NCBI GenBank assembly: GCA_050953085.1
Contig: JBMNLX010000005.1
Location: 248,001-312,000, forward strand
From: UBA3946 sp002385755
Lineage (GTDB): Bacteria; Bacillota_I; Bacilli_A; ML615J-28; CAG-698
DNA length: 64,000 bases
Direction of reading: 5' to 3'
The notes beneath the pieces were generated by a model, which searched no databases, had not been told where the DNA came from, and worked only from the letters and a program-made list of their open reading frames with translations. Position numbers and translations under genes: made by a program. Below are positions 1 to 8,605 of the stretch, one piece after another. Every line of letters starts with the position of its first letter. The first letter of the stretch is position 1.

Positions 1-1790
1 TCGTCGCGGGAATTCGGACGCCGTCCCCAATATCGGAACTTAAAAAAGCGATGCCCGAGATTTACGAGCAGTTCGCCGATTTGGCGTTGAAATTGGAAAA
101 TCATTTCAAAGATATGCAGGATATTGAATTTACGATTGAAAACAATAAATTGTACCTGCTGCAAACCCGTAGCGGCAAACGCACGGCGCAAGCCGCTCTA
201 CGGATCGCGGTCGAGATGTTTGAAGAAGGCAAAATATCCAAAGAACGGGCTTTAATGCTCGTCCAACCGCAGCAGCTCGATACTTTGTTGCATCCGCAGT
301 TTGACGACGCGGCCCTTAAAAAAGCCGAAATAATCGGCGAGGGCTTGCCGGCGTCGCCGGGCGCGGCTACCGGCCAGGTCGTTTTCAATATAAAACAAGC
401 GCTTGAATATGCCGAGGAAGGCAAGAAAGTGATTCTGGTAAGGCTCGAGACCTCGCCGGAAGACATCGAAGGAATGCACGTTTCCGAGGGCTTCCTCACG
501 GCCCGCGGCGGCATGACTTCCCACGCGGCGGTTGTCGCCCGCGGAATGGGGAAATGCTGCGTCTCCGGATGCAAGGCGCTTGAGATTTACGAGGAAGAAG
601 GATATTTCAAGCTTAACGGCAAAAAATATAATCTTGGCGATTGGATTTCTCTTGACGGTTCCACCGGCGCTATATACGGCGAAAGAATCCCGACCGTACC
701 GGCGAAAATTACCGGCAATTTTGAGAAGTTCATGAACTGGTGCGATGAAATAAGAAGACTTAAAATAAGGACCAACGCCGACACGCCGGTCGACGCTTTG
801 CAAGCGAAGGAATTCGGGGCCGAGGGAATCGGTCTTTGCCGGACGGAGCACATGTTCTTTGATTCCGAGCGCATTACGGCGATGCGCGAGATGATCGTTG
901 CCGAAACGACGGAACAAAGAACCCGCGCATTAAATAAATTATTGCCGATGCAAAGGGATGATTTTGAAAAGATATTTGAGGCGATGGGCAACTTCCCCGT
1001 CACCATCAGGTATCTGGACCCGCCGCTGCACGAGTTCCTCCCCACCGATCCGGAAGAAATTAAAGCGATCGCCGCGGAACTTGGCATCACCGTCGAGCGG
1101 CTTCGGGCGAAGATTTCGGAACTGCACGAGTTTAACCCGATGCTCGGGCATCGCGGCTGCCGTCTTTCCGTCTCTCATCCCGAACTCGCGGAAATGCAAA
1201 CCCAGGCCGTTATCGAAGCTTGGATAAACGTCAAGAAAAGAAATCCCCAATACACCGCCGCGCCGGAGATTATGATTCCGCTTATCGGCGATGAAAAAGA
1301 GCTAAAATATATTAAAGATATAGTCGTGAGAAAAGCCGACGAGTTGCTCGCGGCCCACAACATGACCTGCGATTATAAAATCGGGACTATGATCGAGATT
1401 CCGCGCGCTTGTTTGCGCGCTAAAGAAATCGCCGAGGAAGCCGATTTCTTCAGTTTCGGTACTAACGATTTAACGCAGATGACGTTCGGCTTCAGCCGCG
1501 ACGACGCCGGGACCTTCCTTACCCATTATTACGAGAAACGGATTTATGAATTTGATCCGTTTGCGAAACTTGACCAGGAAGGCGTGGGTCAATTGGTGGA
1601 GCTTGCCTGCGAATTGGGAAGAAAAGCCAAACCCGATTTAAAACTCGGCGTTTGCGGCGAACACGGAGGGGAGCCCTCTTCGATCGAATTCTTCCATAAA
1701 GCCGGCTTGGATTATGTTTCCTGCTCTCCCTACCGCGTTCCGATCGCCAGGTTGGCGGCCGCGCAGGCGACGATTAAGCACGGTAAATAA
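1..1790 (+). CDS. ppdK: Pyruvate, phosphate dikinase (C-terminal two thirds)
   Basis: This enzyme interconverts pyruvate + ATP + Pi and PEP + AMP + PPi in the cytoplasm. The reading frame is already open at base 3, so the 5' end lies outside the window; 595 residues remain of a family that is usually about 875 long. Visible parts are the end of the ATP-grasp domain (LYLLQTRSGKRTA), the swivelling phosphohistidine domain with the catalytic His in GGMTSHAAVVARGMGK, and the PEP-binding TIM barrel ending with the catalytic-Cys motif GVCGEHGGEPSS and SCSPYRVPIARLAAAQA. An ATG at 51 is internal to the conserved sequence and is not the true start. The gene ends before a strong terminator, so it is monocistronic or last in its unit. 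No broken motif is seen. Confidence 0.97.
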   Translation, partial: VAGIRTPSPISELKKAMPEIYEQFADLALKLENHFKDMQDIEFTIENNKLYLLQTRSGKRTAQAALRIAVEMFEEGKISKERALMLVQPQQLDTLLHPQFDDAALKKAEIIGEGLPASPGAATGQVVFNIKQALEYAEEGKKVILVRLETSPEDIEGMHVSEGFLTARGGMTSHAAVVARGMGKCCVSGCKALEIYEEEGYFKLNGKKYNLGDWISLDGSTGAIYGERIPTVPAKITGNFEKFMNWCDEIRRLKIRTNADTPVDALQAKEFGAEGIGLCRTEHMFFDSERITAMREMIVAETTEQRTRALNKLLPMQRDDFEKIFEAMGNFPVTIRYLDPPLHEFLPTDPEEIKAIAAELGITVERLRAKISELHEFNPMLGHRGCRLSVSHPELAEMQTQAVIEAWINVKKRNPQYTAAPEIMIPLIGDEKELKYIKDIVVRKADELLAAHNMTCDYKIGTMIEIPRACLRAKEIAEEADFFSFGTNDLTQMTFGFSRDDAGTFLTHYYEKRIYEFDPFAKLDQEGVGQLVELACELGRKAKPDLKLGVCGEHGGEPSSIEFFHKAGLDYVSCSPYRVPIARLAAAQATIKHGK

Positions 1791-1801
1791 TTACCGCAAT
1801 C

Positions 1802-1832
1802 AAACCGCGAAGTAAAATTCGCGGTTTTTTTT
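1802..1832 (+). terminator. Intrinsic terminator after ppdK
   Basis: A perfect 10-bp stem (1802-1811 with 1818-1827) with a 6-nt loop is followed by a T run to 1832. It starts 11 bases after the ppdK stop. Confidence 0.9.
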
Positions 1833-1872
1833 ATGCCTATGGGTTATTGTGAATGACAAATCCGCGTTTCGC

Positions 1873-1881
1873 CATATTATA
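1873..1881 (+). promoter_or_regulatory. Sigma-E/sigma-K-like -10 element before the BclB-like gene
   Basis: CATATTATA matches the mother-cell sporulation -10 consensus CATANNNTA exactly and lies 31 bases before the ATG at 1913. An AC dinucleotide (the sigma-K -35 core) occurs 15 bases further upstream. The assignment is inference from the consensus; the same element precedes yabG and the YjcZ-like gene. Confidence 0.5.
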
Positions 1882-1912
1882 TAAAGTAAACGAATACGAG
1901 AGGGAGGATGTA

Positions 1913-2473
1913 ATGGGAAATACCCGCGTCCCCGAATGCGACCTTCGGGACGAACGCCCCGTTTGTCGGCTTTATTTGCCGTTTGCTTCCGGCAATGATA
2001 TTAAACTTGGCACCAGGCCCGGCGGAATGGCGGCATTCCCGGCTTTTGTCGGCTTCGGCGTAAGCGACATTTCGATAAATTATTTCGGCGAGCAAATTAA
2101 TCTGGACGATGAATTCGCTAATTTCGCGATCACGCTTCCGGAAACCTTCGCGATCGACGCGCTGGCCGCGACCTTTTATAACATACAAACCGGCGTCTAC
2201 GGCAACAGCGTCATTACCGTCAAAGCGCAATTATATCACGCCGACAATAGCACGAATATCTTTAAACCAATCAAAGAAACTTTGCTTGCTTTAAAACCGG
2301 ACTTTTACGGCAATACGGGCGACATAAAAATCGCATGCGCCGTGAAAAAAGGAATAAATCTCAAGATTAACGCCGGGAGCAGGTTGCTGTTGGTGTTTTA
2401 CTCGGAAGCAAACGGGGGAAGAGGGATAACGGAAATCCGGGGATATGCCAGCGCCGGACTAACGCTCACCTAA
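1913..2473 (+). CDS. BclB C-terminal-domain-like spore surface protein
   Basis: This 186-residue protein resembles the C-terminal domain of exosporium glycoprotein BclB and its relatives. The conserved order is visible: LPFASG near residue 26, GGM...FVGFG, a FAITLP segment, TVKAQLYHADNSTNIFKPI, a RLLLVFYSEA strand and a terminal GYASAGLTL. Family members usually follow a collagen-like GXT repeat; that repeat is absent here, and no signal peptide is seen, as expected for proteins assembled on the spore from the mother cell. The start at 1913 is chosen because GAGGGAGGA lies just upstream; an in-frame ATG at 1853 lacks such a site and would put the sporulation-type -10 element inside the gene. 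The gene stands alone between two terminators. The spore-surface role is inference from the family. Confidence 0.7.
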   Translation: MGNTRVPECDLRDERPVCRLYLPFASGNDIKLGTRPGGMAAFPAFVGFGVSDISINYFGEQINLDDEFANFAITLPETFAIDALAATFYNIQTGVYGNSVITVKAQLYHADNSTNIFKPIKETLLALKPDFYGNTGDIKIACAVKKGINLKINAGSRLLLVFYSEANGGRGITEIRGYASAGLTLT

Positions 2474-2477
2474 CAAA

Positions 2478-2505
2478 AAAAGACTGCATTAACGTGCAGT
2501 CTTTT
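2478..2505. terminator. Bidirectional terminator between convergent genes
   Basis: An 11-bp perfect stem (2478-2488 with 2495-2505) has A residues on the left and T residues on the right arm, so it can end both the plus-strand BclB-like gene and minus-strand asnS. Confidence 0.85.
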
Positions 2506-2508
2506 GCC

Positions 2509-3894
2509 TTAGAAATTGCAATTTTTAGGCGTGCGCGGGAAGGGAATCACGTCCCTGATGTTTTCGACGCCGGTAATATACATTATTAGGCGCTCGAACC
2601 CGACGCCGAAACCGGAGTGAACGACACCGCCGTATTTCCTGAGGTCAAGATACCATTTCAATTCATCGGCAGGTATCTTCATTTCAGCCATCCGCCGGGT
2701 TAAATAATCATAACGCTCTTCGCGCTGGCTTCCGCCGACGAGCTCGCCCGCGCCGGGCACTAGCAGGTCGACGGCGGCGACGGTTTCCTCGTCGTCATTA
2801 AGCCGCATATAAAAAGCCTTGATGTCTTTCGGCCAATTGACAATAAATACGGGGGATTTAAAATGAACGTCAGTCAAGTATTTTTCGTGTTCTGTCGCGA
2901 GATCGTCGCCGTATTTTATCCTGTTCTCGAATTTTTGGCTCGCCCCGGATAATATTTTGACGGCGTCCCGATAATCGCAGCGGTAAATCGTGGCGCCAAC
3001 CAGTTTTTTTAATTGCTCGATTTTCCCGGGGGCGACGAAGGCGTCGAAAAATTTCATTTCCTCGTCAGCGTGTTTCAAAACATAATCGATGACGTACTTA
3101 ATCATGTCCTCGACAATATCCATGATGTCGTGGATATCGGCAAACGCCACTTCCGGCTCTATCATCCAAAATTCCGAAGCGTGGCGCGGGGTGTTGGAAT
3201 TTTCGGCGCGGAAAGTCGGGCCGAAAGTATAAACCTTTTTAAACGCCAAAGCAAAAGCCTCGGCCTCCAGTTGGCCGGAGACGGTGAGGTTGGCGGGTTT
3301 TGCGAAGAAGTCGCGGGAATAATCAATTTTCCCGTTTACTTTCGGAGGGTTTTCCAGATCAAGAGTGGTGACCGCGAATGTTTCCCCGGCCCCTTCCGCG
3401 TCGTTGGCGGTTATTATCGGCGTGTGAACGTAGATAAAATCCCGCTCACGGAAAAAATTATGGATGGCGAAGGAGAGAAGGCTTCTAACGCGAAACACCG
3501 CGTTAAATAAATTGGTACGCATCCGCAAATGCGCCTGCTCGCGCAAAAACTCGCGCGTATGGCGTTTCGGCTGGATTGGATAGTCGGGCGGGCAATCGCC
3601 TTCCAGAATGATGTTCGTCGCTTTTAGCTCGTAGGGCTGCTTTTGCTCCGGAGTGAGAACCAGGGTCCCGGTCGCGGTTACGGCGACCCCGACTCCGTAT
3701 TTCGCAACCTTGCCGAAGTCGGGCAAAGAACTGTCATATACGATTTGCAGATTAGAAAGAGCTGACCCGTCATTCAAAACAAGAAAACCAAACTCTTTCT
3801 GGCTTCGGTTTGAGCGAACCCATCCCTGAACGGTTACGTTTTTCTTTTCCAACGAAAGATAATTTTCATTCAGAAATTTAACGGTTGTTTTCAT
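2509..3894 (-). CDS. asnS: Asparaginyl-tRNA synthetase
   Basis: A class II aminoacyl-tRNA synthetase that charges tRNA-Asn; 461 residues is normal for the bacterial enzyme. The N-terminal OB-fold anticodon-binding domain (VTVQGWVRSNRSQKEFGFL) is followed by the catalytic domain with motif 2 FRAENSNTPRHASEFWMIEPE, where the residues after FRAENS identify AsnRS rather than AspRS, and motif 3 GFGVGFERLIMYITG. The start is the ATG at 3894 with GAAGGAG upstream. A T-box leader precedes it, so expression should rise when tRNA-Asn is uncharged. It is transcribed alone and ends at the shared terminator. Confidence 0.98.
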   Translation of the reverse strand: MKTTVKFLNENYLSLEKKNVTVQGWVRSNRSQKEFGFLVLNDGSALSNLQIVYDSSLPDFGKVAKYGVGVAVTATGTLVLTPEQKQPYELKATNIILEGDCPPDYPIQPKRHTREFLREQAHLRMRTNLFNAVFRVRSLLSFAIHNFFRERDFIYVHTPIITANDAEGAGETFAVTTLDLENPPKVNGKIDYSRDFFAKPANLTVSGQLEAEAFALAFKKVYTFGPTFRAENSNTPRHASEFWMIEPEVAFADIHDIMDIVEDMIKYVIDYVLKHADEEMKFFDAFVAPGKIEQLKKLVGATIYRCDYRDAVKILSGASQKFENRIKYGDDLATEHEKYLTDVHFKSPVFIVNWPKDIKAFYMRLNDDEETVAAVDLLVPGAGELVGGSQREERYDYLTRRMAEMKIPADELKWYLDLRKYGGVVHSGFGVGFERLIMYITGVENIRDVIPFPRTPKNCNF

Positions 3895-3924
3895 AATTTG
3901 CTCCTTCGTGATGTGATTATATAA

Positions 3925-4150
3925 AAAGCCCTTAAGAAAAACTTAAGGACGAAAAATTTCCGCGGTGCCACCTTAATTCAAATAACTTGCGCTCATAGGC
4001 CCAGTATCGCGGGCGAGACGGTTAGTTCTACTTTATTCTTCTAACGGCTCCGAGTGTTCTTTCGCCAAATGTTTGGCCGGGTTTGCACTATCCCCGGCTC
4101 ACTGGACAAAGGGATTTGGGTACTTTTCTCTTCAACGCCATATGTTATTA
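3925..4150 (-). promoter_or_regulatory. T-box riboswitch leader of asnS
   Basis: Read on the minus strand, the conserved T-box sequence AAGGTGGCACCGCGG is present (complement of 3961-3975), followed by a terminator hairpin CCTTAAG/CTTAAGG and a T run just before asnS. A long stem I lies upstream; its right side holds GAACA with the triplet AAC (4058-4056), an asparagine codon, in the expected specifier position. Uncharged tRNA-Asn should pair with AAC and with the T-box and prevent termination. The family is well established; the exact specifier register is inferred. Confidence 0.92.
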
Positions 4151-4157
4151 TATCGGT

Positions 4158-4186
4158 ATTTTAGCACACTATTACGGCGTTGTCAA
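4158..4186 (-). promoter_or_regulatory. Sigma-A promoter of asnS
   Basis: On the minus strand TTGACA (4186-4181), a 17-base spacer and TAAAAT (4163-4158) form a near-consensus promoter. The -35 box lies inside the last codons of the upstream transporter gene. Confidence 0.85.
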
Positions 4187-5167
4187 TTTATTTTTCGGAA
4201 AATTTAGGTTAATGTTTTCTTGTCTTTTTATGATTTTTGTAATCAGAGAATCATATAAGAAGTAAAAAATCACTGTCGCGGCGATATTATAGAGCAAATG
4301 CGAGTAGGCGACCATTATTTTTTTATTGGGGATAAGAGAACTGTGGGTTTTAAGATATGTTAGTAAATCGCAAAAAGGAAGAAGAAAAATAACGAAGACA
4401 ACGCCTCCGATCAAGTTAAAAGCGATATTAACGTTGACGGCGGTTTTTGCTTCTTTGGTCGCCGACACGGCCGCCACTAAACTCGCGATCGTCGTTCCGA
4501 GATTTGCTCCGAGCACCAGGCTGACCGCCGCCGCCAAGTTGACGGCGTCTATCGCGAATAAGTTCTGGACAATATTTATCGTCCCGCTTGACGATTGCAA
4601 CAGGGCGCTAACCGCCGTTCCGATGAAAAAGCTCGCGAATCGGTTGCGCGAGAATCGCATGATGTAATCAATAATATTCGATCGCGACAAATTCGCGTAA
4701 AAAGAATTCATTATATTTATCCCCAGCAGGAGCAGGCCCAAACCCGTAAGGACGTCGCCGGCGCGGTTTAACTTGTTGTTTTTGAAATAACTAAGGAAAA
4801 AACCGAAAAACACAATCAGAAGGCCGTATTTTTCTATTTGAAAGGCAAAAAGAAAAGCGGTTGTCGTCGTCCCGATATTAGCGCCGATCATGATCATTAT
4901 GCCCTGATACATGGTCATTATCCCGGCGGAAACGAGAGCGACGACGATAGCCGTTACCCCGGAGGAAGACTGGATAAATGTCGTGATAACAATCCCCGTG
5001 ATCAAGGCTCTGAATTTATTTCCCGCCGCCTTCGCGACAAATGTTTTTATGCGGTCGCCGCTAACCCTAACCAACGCTTGGCGCATGTAATTAAGACCAA
5101 ATAAAAACACCGATAGCCCGCCGGCGAAAGTTAATATAGCTTCGATAACGCTCTCCCCTTTCAACAA
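4172..5167 (-). CDS. Na+/Pi cotransporter family protein
   Basis: A polytopic inner-membrane protein of 331 residues related to NptA/PhoU-linked Na/Pi cotransporters. The diagnostic inverted repeat is present: two QSSSG motifs (TTFIQSSSGVTAIVVAL and SALLQSSSGTINIVQ) each followed by a GANIGTT/GANLGTT motif. It lacks the C-terminal PhoU-like cytoplasmic domain of longer members. The start is unclear: a strong Shine-Dalgarno-like AAAGGGGAG (5161-5153) sits inside the open frame after the TTG at 5167, but the codons a normal distance downstream (GTT, then ATC at 5146-5144) are not standard starts. Phosphate as substrate is inference from the family. Confidence 0.88.
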   Translation of the reverse strand: MLKGESVIEAILTFAGGLSVFLFGLNYMRQALVRVSGDRIKTFVAKAAGNKFRALITGIVITTFIQSSSGVTAIVVALVSAGIMTMYQGIMIMIGANIGTTTTAFLFAFQIEKYGLLIVFFGFFLSYFKNNKLNRAGDVLTGLGLLLLGINIMNSFYANLSRSNIIDYIMRFSRNRFASFFIGTAVSALLQSSSGTINIVQNLFAIDAVNLAAAVSLVLGANLGTTIASLVAAVSATKEAKTAVNVNIAFNLIGGVVFVIFLLPFCDLLTYLKTHSSLIPNKKIMVAYSHLLYNIAATVIFYFLYDSLITKIIKRQENINLNFPKNKLTTP

Positions 5168-5234
5168 TAAATATGAAAAATCAAGGCGGAATATTATAAA
5201 AGGAAAGATTTTAAAGAAAAAATAAAAAAAAACC

Positions 5235-5263
5235 GTTAAAATTAATAAAGTATATGTTATAAT
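5235..5263 (+). promoter_or_regulatory. Probable promoter of dnaX
   Basis: TATAAT at 5258-5263 is preceded at 17 bases by GTTAAA, a weak -35. The ATG of dnaX follows 22 bases later with AGGGAGG between them. Confidence 0.5.
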
Positions 5264-5284
5264 ATTACAAGGGAGGCGACTTCA

Positions 5285-7642
5285 ATGTCTTACAAAGCCT
5301 TATATCGCGCATACCGCCCGCAAAAATTCTCGGAAGTGGTCGGCCAGGAAGCAATCGTCCGCACTTTGCAGAATTCAATTTCCAGCGGGAAGATTTCTCA
5401 CGCTTATCTATTTACCGGTCCGCGAGGGACGGGAAAGACGACGGTGGCGCGAATTCTAGCAAAAGCGCTGAATTGCGAAAACAAACGCGAAGCCGAGCCT
5501 TGCGGGAAATGCCTGGTTTGCCAGGAAATCGCGTCGTCAAACAGCCCCGACGTGGTTGAAATCGACGCCGCCAGCAACAATGGCGTCGAGGAAATTAGGG
5601 ATATACGCGAGAAGGTAAAGTTCCTGCCCAGCGGCTCCAAATACAAAGTATATATTATTGACGAGGTTCACATGCTTACCACGGGCGCTTTCAACGCTTT
5701 GCTTAAAACATTGGAAGAGCCGCCGAAGCATGTCGTTTTTATCCTCGCCACAACCGAGCCGCATAAAGTGTTGCCGACGATTATCTCGCGATGCCAAAGG
5801 TTTGACTTTAAGTCCTTAAGCGTTAAGCAAATCTCGGCGATGATAAAAAAGGTGGCCGCCGAGGAAAAAATTAATATTACCGAGGAAGCCGTTATCGCCA
5901 TAGCCGAAGGCGCCGAGGGAGGAATGCGCGACGCTTTGAGTTATTTGGATCAAGCCGTGTCTTTCACCGACGACGTGATAACTATCGACGATGTCAACTC
6001 GGTCACCGGCAACTTGAATTATGACAAAATGATAGAATTGGCTTATTGTTTTGAAGAAAAAAACATTAACTCGGCGATTAAGACGGTTAATGATTTGGTC
6101 ATCATGGGGAAAGAGATAAACAAAATAGTAAGCGGGATGATTCAGTTTTATCGCGACGTCTTGCTTTATAAAAACATTGACACGACCGACTTTTCCCGTT
6201 ACATTTTTGAAAAAGAAGAATTTAAAAAACTTGCCGAGATGGTCGAGGAAGAAAAAATATTCTATTACGTTGACGCGTTAAGCGATATCCAGTCAAGAAT
6301 CAGAACGACCGCGGCGCCGCATATCTATTTGGAGGTCGCCCTTGTTAAAATGATTAACGGGTATGCCGACGGCGACGTCGAACACAAAATCGCCGCTCTC
6401 GAGCAGCGCTTACGAAGCGTAAACGAGGAAGCATCCGTCGGTTTGCAGGAAAAAGTCAACAACCTGGAAAAAAGAATTATTCGGATCGTCGAGGAGCTGA
6501 ATAAACTCGATTTGCACAAATTGGCCGAAAAAATCAAAACAATCGAAACGGCATCCCCCGACGCGAACGCCGACTTCGGCATGGAAAAAGAATTCTCCGG
6601 ATTCCGGGAAAATATAGAAGAATATATTGAAGACAGGATAAAAGAAGAAACAAGGATTAAACTTGATCAGATCATAAGCAAAATTAACAATATTGAGATG
6701 AGGCTCCAGTCTCCGGAACCCGCGCCCGCCGCTAAAAAACCGAAAAGCCGGGTCGTGGAAGGACAGGTCGTTTTGTTTGACGAAACCGAGCTTAACGGCG
6801 AAGATGTTAAAGAGACAGCCTCCGTCTCGGAAGAATCCGTCACCCGGGAAAGCGCCGCGGATGATATGACTCAAACATCCGAGGGGCCCGCCGCGGAGGA
6901 ATCGGCAGCGCCCGCGACGGATAACGAGGAGAAAAGACCGCGGGACAACGAGAAGGAAGTAATCAATAAAGAACACTCCCGGTTGGTGCGAACCGTGCGC
7001 AACGAGGAAATCCCGGTTACCGATTTTTCGTCGTTGCCGTCCGAACAAAAAGAATCTTCCCCGGCTGCGGAAAACGCCGAGGAAAAAAGCGCCGCGCCTT
7101 ATAAAAATATATCCTTGCGGAATCTGGCCAACGATCCCTTTAGTAATTACCAAGTGGAAGTCGTCGAACGGATTCTTCATGATTCGCGAACTCAGGAAGC
7201 GCGCGAGGACAAGGTCAGGGTAATGGAGTTATGGAAGACGCTCCATAACAACGCCACTCACGAGCAGTTGGACATCGCCGACCTGTTGCAGGAAGGACAA
7301 ATCGTCGCCGTCGGAAACAAAGAGTTTATTTTGGTTTATCCTAACGCCTCTTTATGCAATCAAGTCATGAAAATTAAATTTAAACGCGAAGCCCTGAATT
7401 TGCTGTATAAAAATTTAGGCGACACGTATAATTATATTGCCCTTCCGGAAAAGGTCTGGAGCGAAAAAAGGAACGAATATATCAATCAATATAATATCGG
7501 GGTCAGATTCCCGAAATTAACCCCGATTGACGACCCAAGTTTGGACGTCAAGAAAGAAAACCAGGATTTTTTGGAACGGCAGGAAAAACTTATCGATCAG
7601 GCGATTAAGATTTTCGGCGAGGATTTTGTTAAAATTAGATAA
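5285..7642 (+). CDS. dnaX: DNA polymerase III subunit gamma/tau
   Basis: The clamp-loader ATPase that loads the sliding clamp during chromosome replication; 785 residues. The AAA+ module begins at the N-terminus (YRAYRPQKFSEVVGQE), with Walker A GPRGTGKTT near residue 45, a four-cysteine zinc module including CGKCLVC, the Walker B-like IIDEVHML and sensor motif LEEPPKHVVFILATTEPHK. A long charged, Ala/Glu-rich linker (about residues 480-620) joins it to a C-terminal tau-like domain. The start is the ATG after AGGGAGG. It heads an operon with ybaB and recR, the usual Firmicutes order. Confidence 0.97.
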   Translation: MSYKALYRAYRPQKFSEVVGQEAIVRTLQNSISSGKISHAYLFTGPRGTGKTTVARILAKALNCENKREAEPCGKCLVCQEIASSNSPDVVEIDAASNNGVEEIRDIREKVKFLPSGSKYKVYIIDEVHMLTTGAFNALLKTLEEPPKHVVFILATTEPHKVLPTIISRCQRFDFKSLSVKQISAMIKKVAAEEKINITEEAVIAIAEGAEGGMRDALSYLDQAVSFTDDVITIDDVNSVTGNLNYDKMIELAYCFEEKNINSAIKTVNDLVIMGKEINKIVSGMIQFYRDVLLYKNIDTTDFSRYIFEKEEFKKLAEMVEEEKIFYYVDALSDIQSRIRTTAAPHIYLEVALVKMINGYADGDVEHKIAALEQRLRSVNEEASVGLQEKVNNLEKRIIRIVEELNKLDLHKLAEKIKTIETASPDANADFGMEKEFSGFRENIEEYIEDRIKEETRIKLDQIISKINNIEMRLQSPEPAPAAKKPKSRVVEGQVVLFDETELNGEDVKETASVSEESVTRESAADDMTQTSEGPAAEESAAPATDNEEKRPRDNEKEVINKEHSRLVRTVRNEEIPVTDFSSLPSEQKESSPAAENAEEKSAAPYKNISLRNLANDPFSNYQVEVVERILHDSRTQEAREDKVRVMELWKTLHNNATHEQLDIADLLQEGQIVAVGNKEFILVYPNASLCNQVMKIKFKREALNLLYKNLGDTYNYIALPEKVWSEKRNEYINQYNIGVRFPKLTPIDDPSLDVKKENQDFLERQEKLIDQAIKIFGEDFVKIR

Positions 7643-7656
7643 AAAGGAGCGCTGAC

Positions 7657-7968
7657 ATGAATCAAAATTTGTTAAAAACGGTAAAGAAAATGCAGGAAGA
7701 GATGGTCGCGGCCCAGCAGGAAATCGAATCAACCACTTTTTACGCTTCGGCCGGCGGCGTCGTGAACGTTGAGGTGAAGGGCACGAAAGAGCTGGTAAAA
7801 GTAAATATCGAAGAAGGGTTTCAAGCCGATTCGGCGGAAGATTTGGAGATTTTGGGGGAAATGATCGTCGCCGCGTGCAATCAGGCTTATCAAGAAATAG
7901 ATAAGACGATAAAAGAGAAGATGGGGAAATACAACGATTTATTGGGGTCGTTTGGCGGTTTGTTTTAA
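7657..7968 (+). CDS. ybaB: Nucleoid-associated protein, YbaB/EbfC family
   Basis: A 103-residue DNA-binding protein of the YbaB/EbfC family. The start MNQNLLKTVKKMQEEM, the GGVVNVEVKGTKELVKV strand and the glycine-rich end GSFGGLF are typical. AAAAGGAG precedes the ATG, 14 bases after dnaX, and the stop overlaps the recR start as TAATG, so translation is probably coupled. Confidence 0.95.
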   Translation: MNQNLLKTVKKMQEEMVAAQQEIESTTFYASAGGVVNVEVKGTKELVKVNIEEGFQADSAEDLEILGEMIVAACNQAYQEIDKTIKEKMGKYNDLLGSFGGLF

Positions 7969-8564
7969 TGAAATATCCCGAGGCCTTGAAGCGCCTTATC
8001 GAAAGTTTTCAAATGTATCCGGGCATCGGCCCGAAAACGGCGGAACGGCTTGCTTTTTTCACTTTTTTTAAATTAAAAGACGAAGACATCGTTCGTTTCA
8101 GTCAAAGCCTTTTAAACCTTAAAACCGATGTTATATACTGTTCTCAATGCGGCGTTTTAACTGACCGCGAGAGGTGTGAAATTTGCTCCGATTCCGATCG
8201 TCGCAACACGATACTGGTTGTCGAAAGCAGCAGGGACGTGGTTGCCTTTGAAAAAACCAACCAGTACGATGGCCGCTATCACGTCTTGAACGGTTTGATT
8301 TCGCCCCTGAAAGGAATTTCACCCAATGAGGTAAATATCAAGTCATTAGTGAACCGGGTTTCATCCGAAGCTCCGGGAGAAGTGATCATTGCCACGGCAG
8401 CCACTGTAGAAGGCGAAATGACGGCAATGTATATTAAGAAACAACTGGAAAACAGCAATGTCAAAATAACCCGCATCGGTTACGGTTTGCCGGCCGGCGG
8501 GGACATTGAATACGCAGACGAAATCACGTTAGTAAAATCACTTGAAGGGCGAAAAGATATGTAG
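7968..8564 (+). CDS. recR: Recombination mediator RecR
   Basis: RecR acts with RecO/RecF in loading RecA during recombinational repair. At 198 residues it is the usual length. It has the N-terminal helix-hairpin-helix (MYPGIGPKTAERLAFF), the four-cysteine zinc finger (CSQCGVLTDRERCEICSD), a Toprim domain with VVESSRDVVAFEKT, and the C-terminal IGYGLPAGGDIEYADEITL. Its ATG overlaps the ybaB stop. Confidence 0.97.
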   Translation: MKYPEALKRLIESFQMYPGIGPKTAERLAFFTFFKLKDEDIVRFSQSLLNLKTDVIYCSQCGVLTDRERCEICSDSDRRNTILVVESSRDVVAFEKTNQYDGRYHVLNGLISPLKGISPNEVNIKSLVNRVSSEAPGEVIIATAATVEGEMTAMYIKKQLENSNVKITRIGYGLPAGGDIEYADEITLVKSLEGRKDM

Positions 8565-8570
8565 TATAAT
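8542..8570 (+). promoter_or_regulatory. Promoter at the end of recR for the small membrane protein
   Basis: TTGAAG (8542-8547), a 17-base spacer and TATAAT (8565-8570) form a sigma-A promoter; the -35 box is inside recR. It would transcribe only the following small gene. Confidence 0.6.
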
Positions 8571-8605
8571 GGGGTGAGGAATAATCTGTAAGAAGGAGAA
8601 CGAGG

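Noticed and set aside
1853..1912. A longer N-terminus for the BclB-like protein from the ATG at 1853
   Set aside because: No ribosome-binding site is present there, and the extension would cover the sporulation-type promoter element; the ATG at 1913 has a strong site.
4083..4265. A 60-codon frame on the plus strand over the T-box
   Set aside because: It lies opposite the T-box and the end of the transporter gene and has no ribosome-binding site or recognisable protein features.
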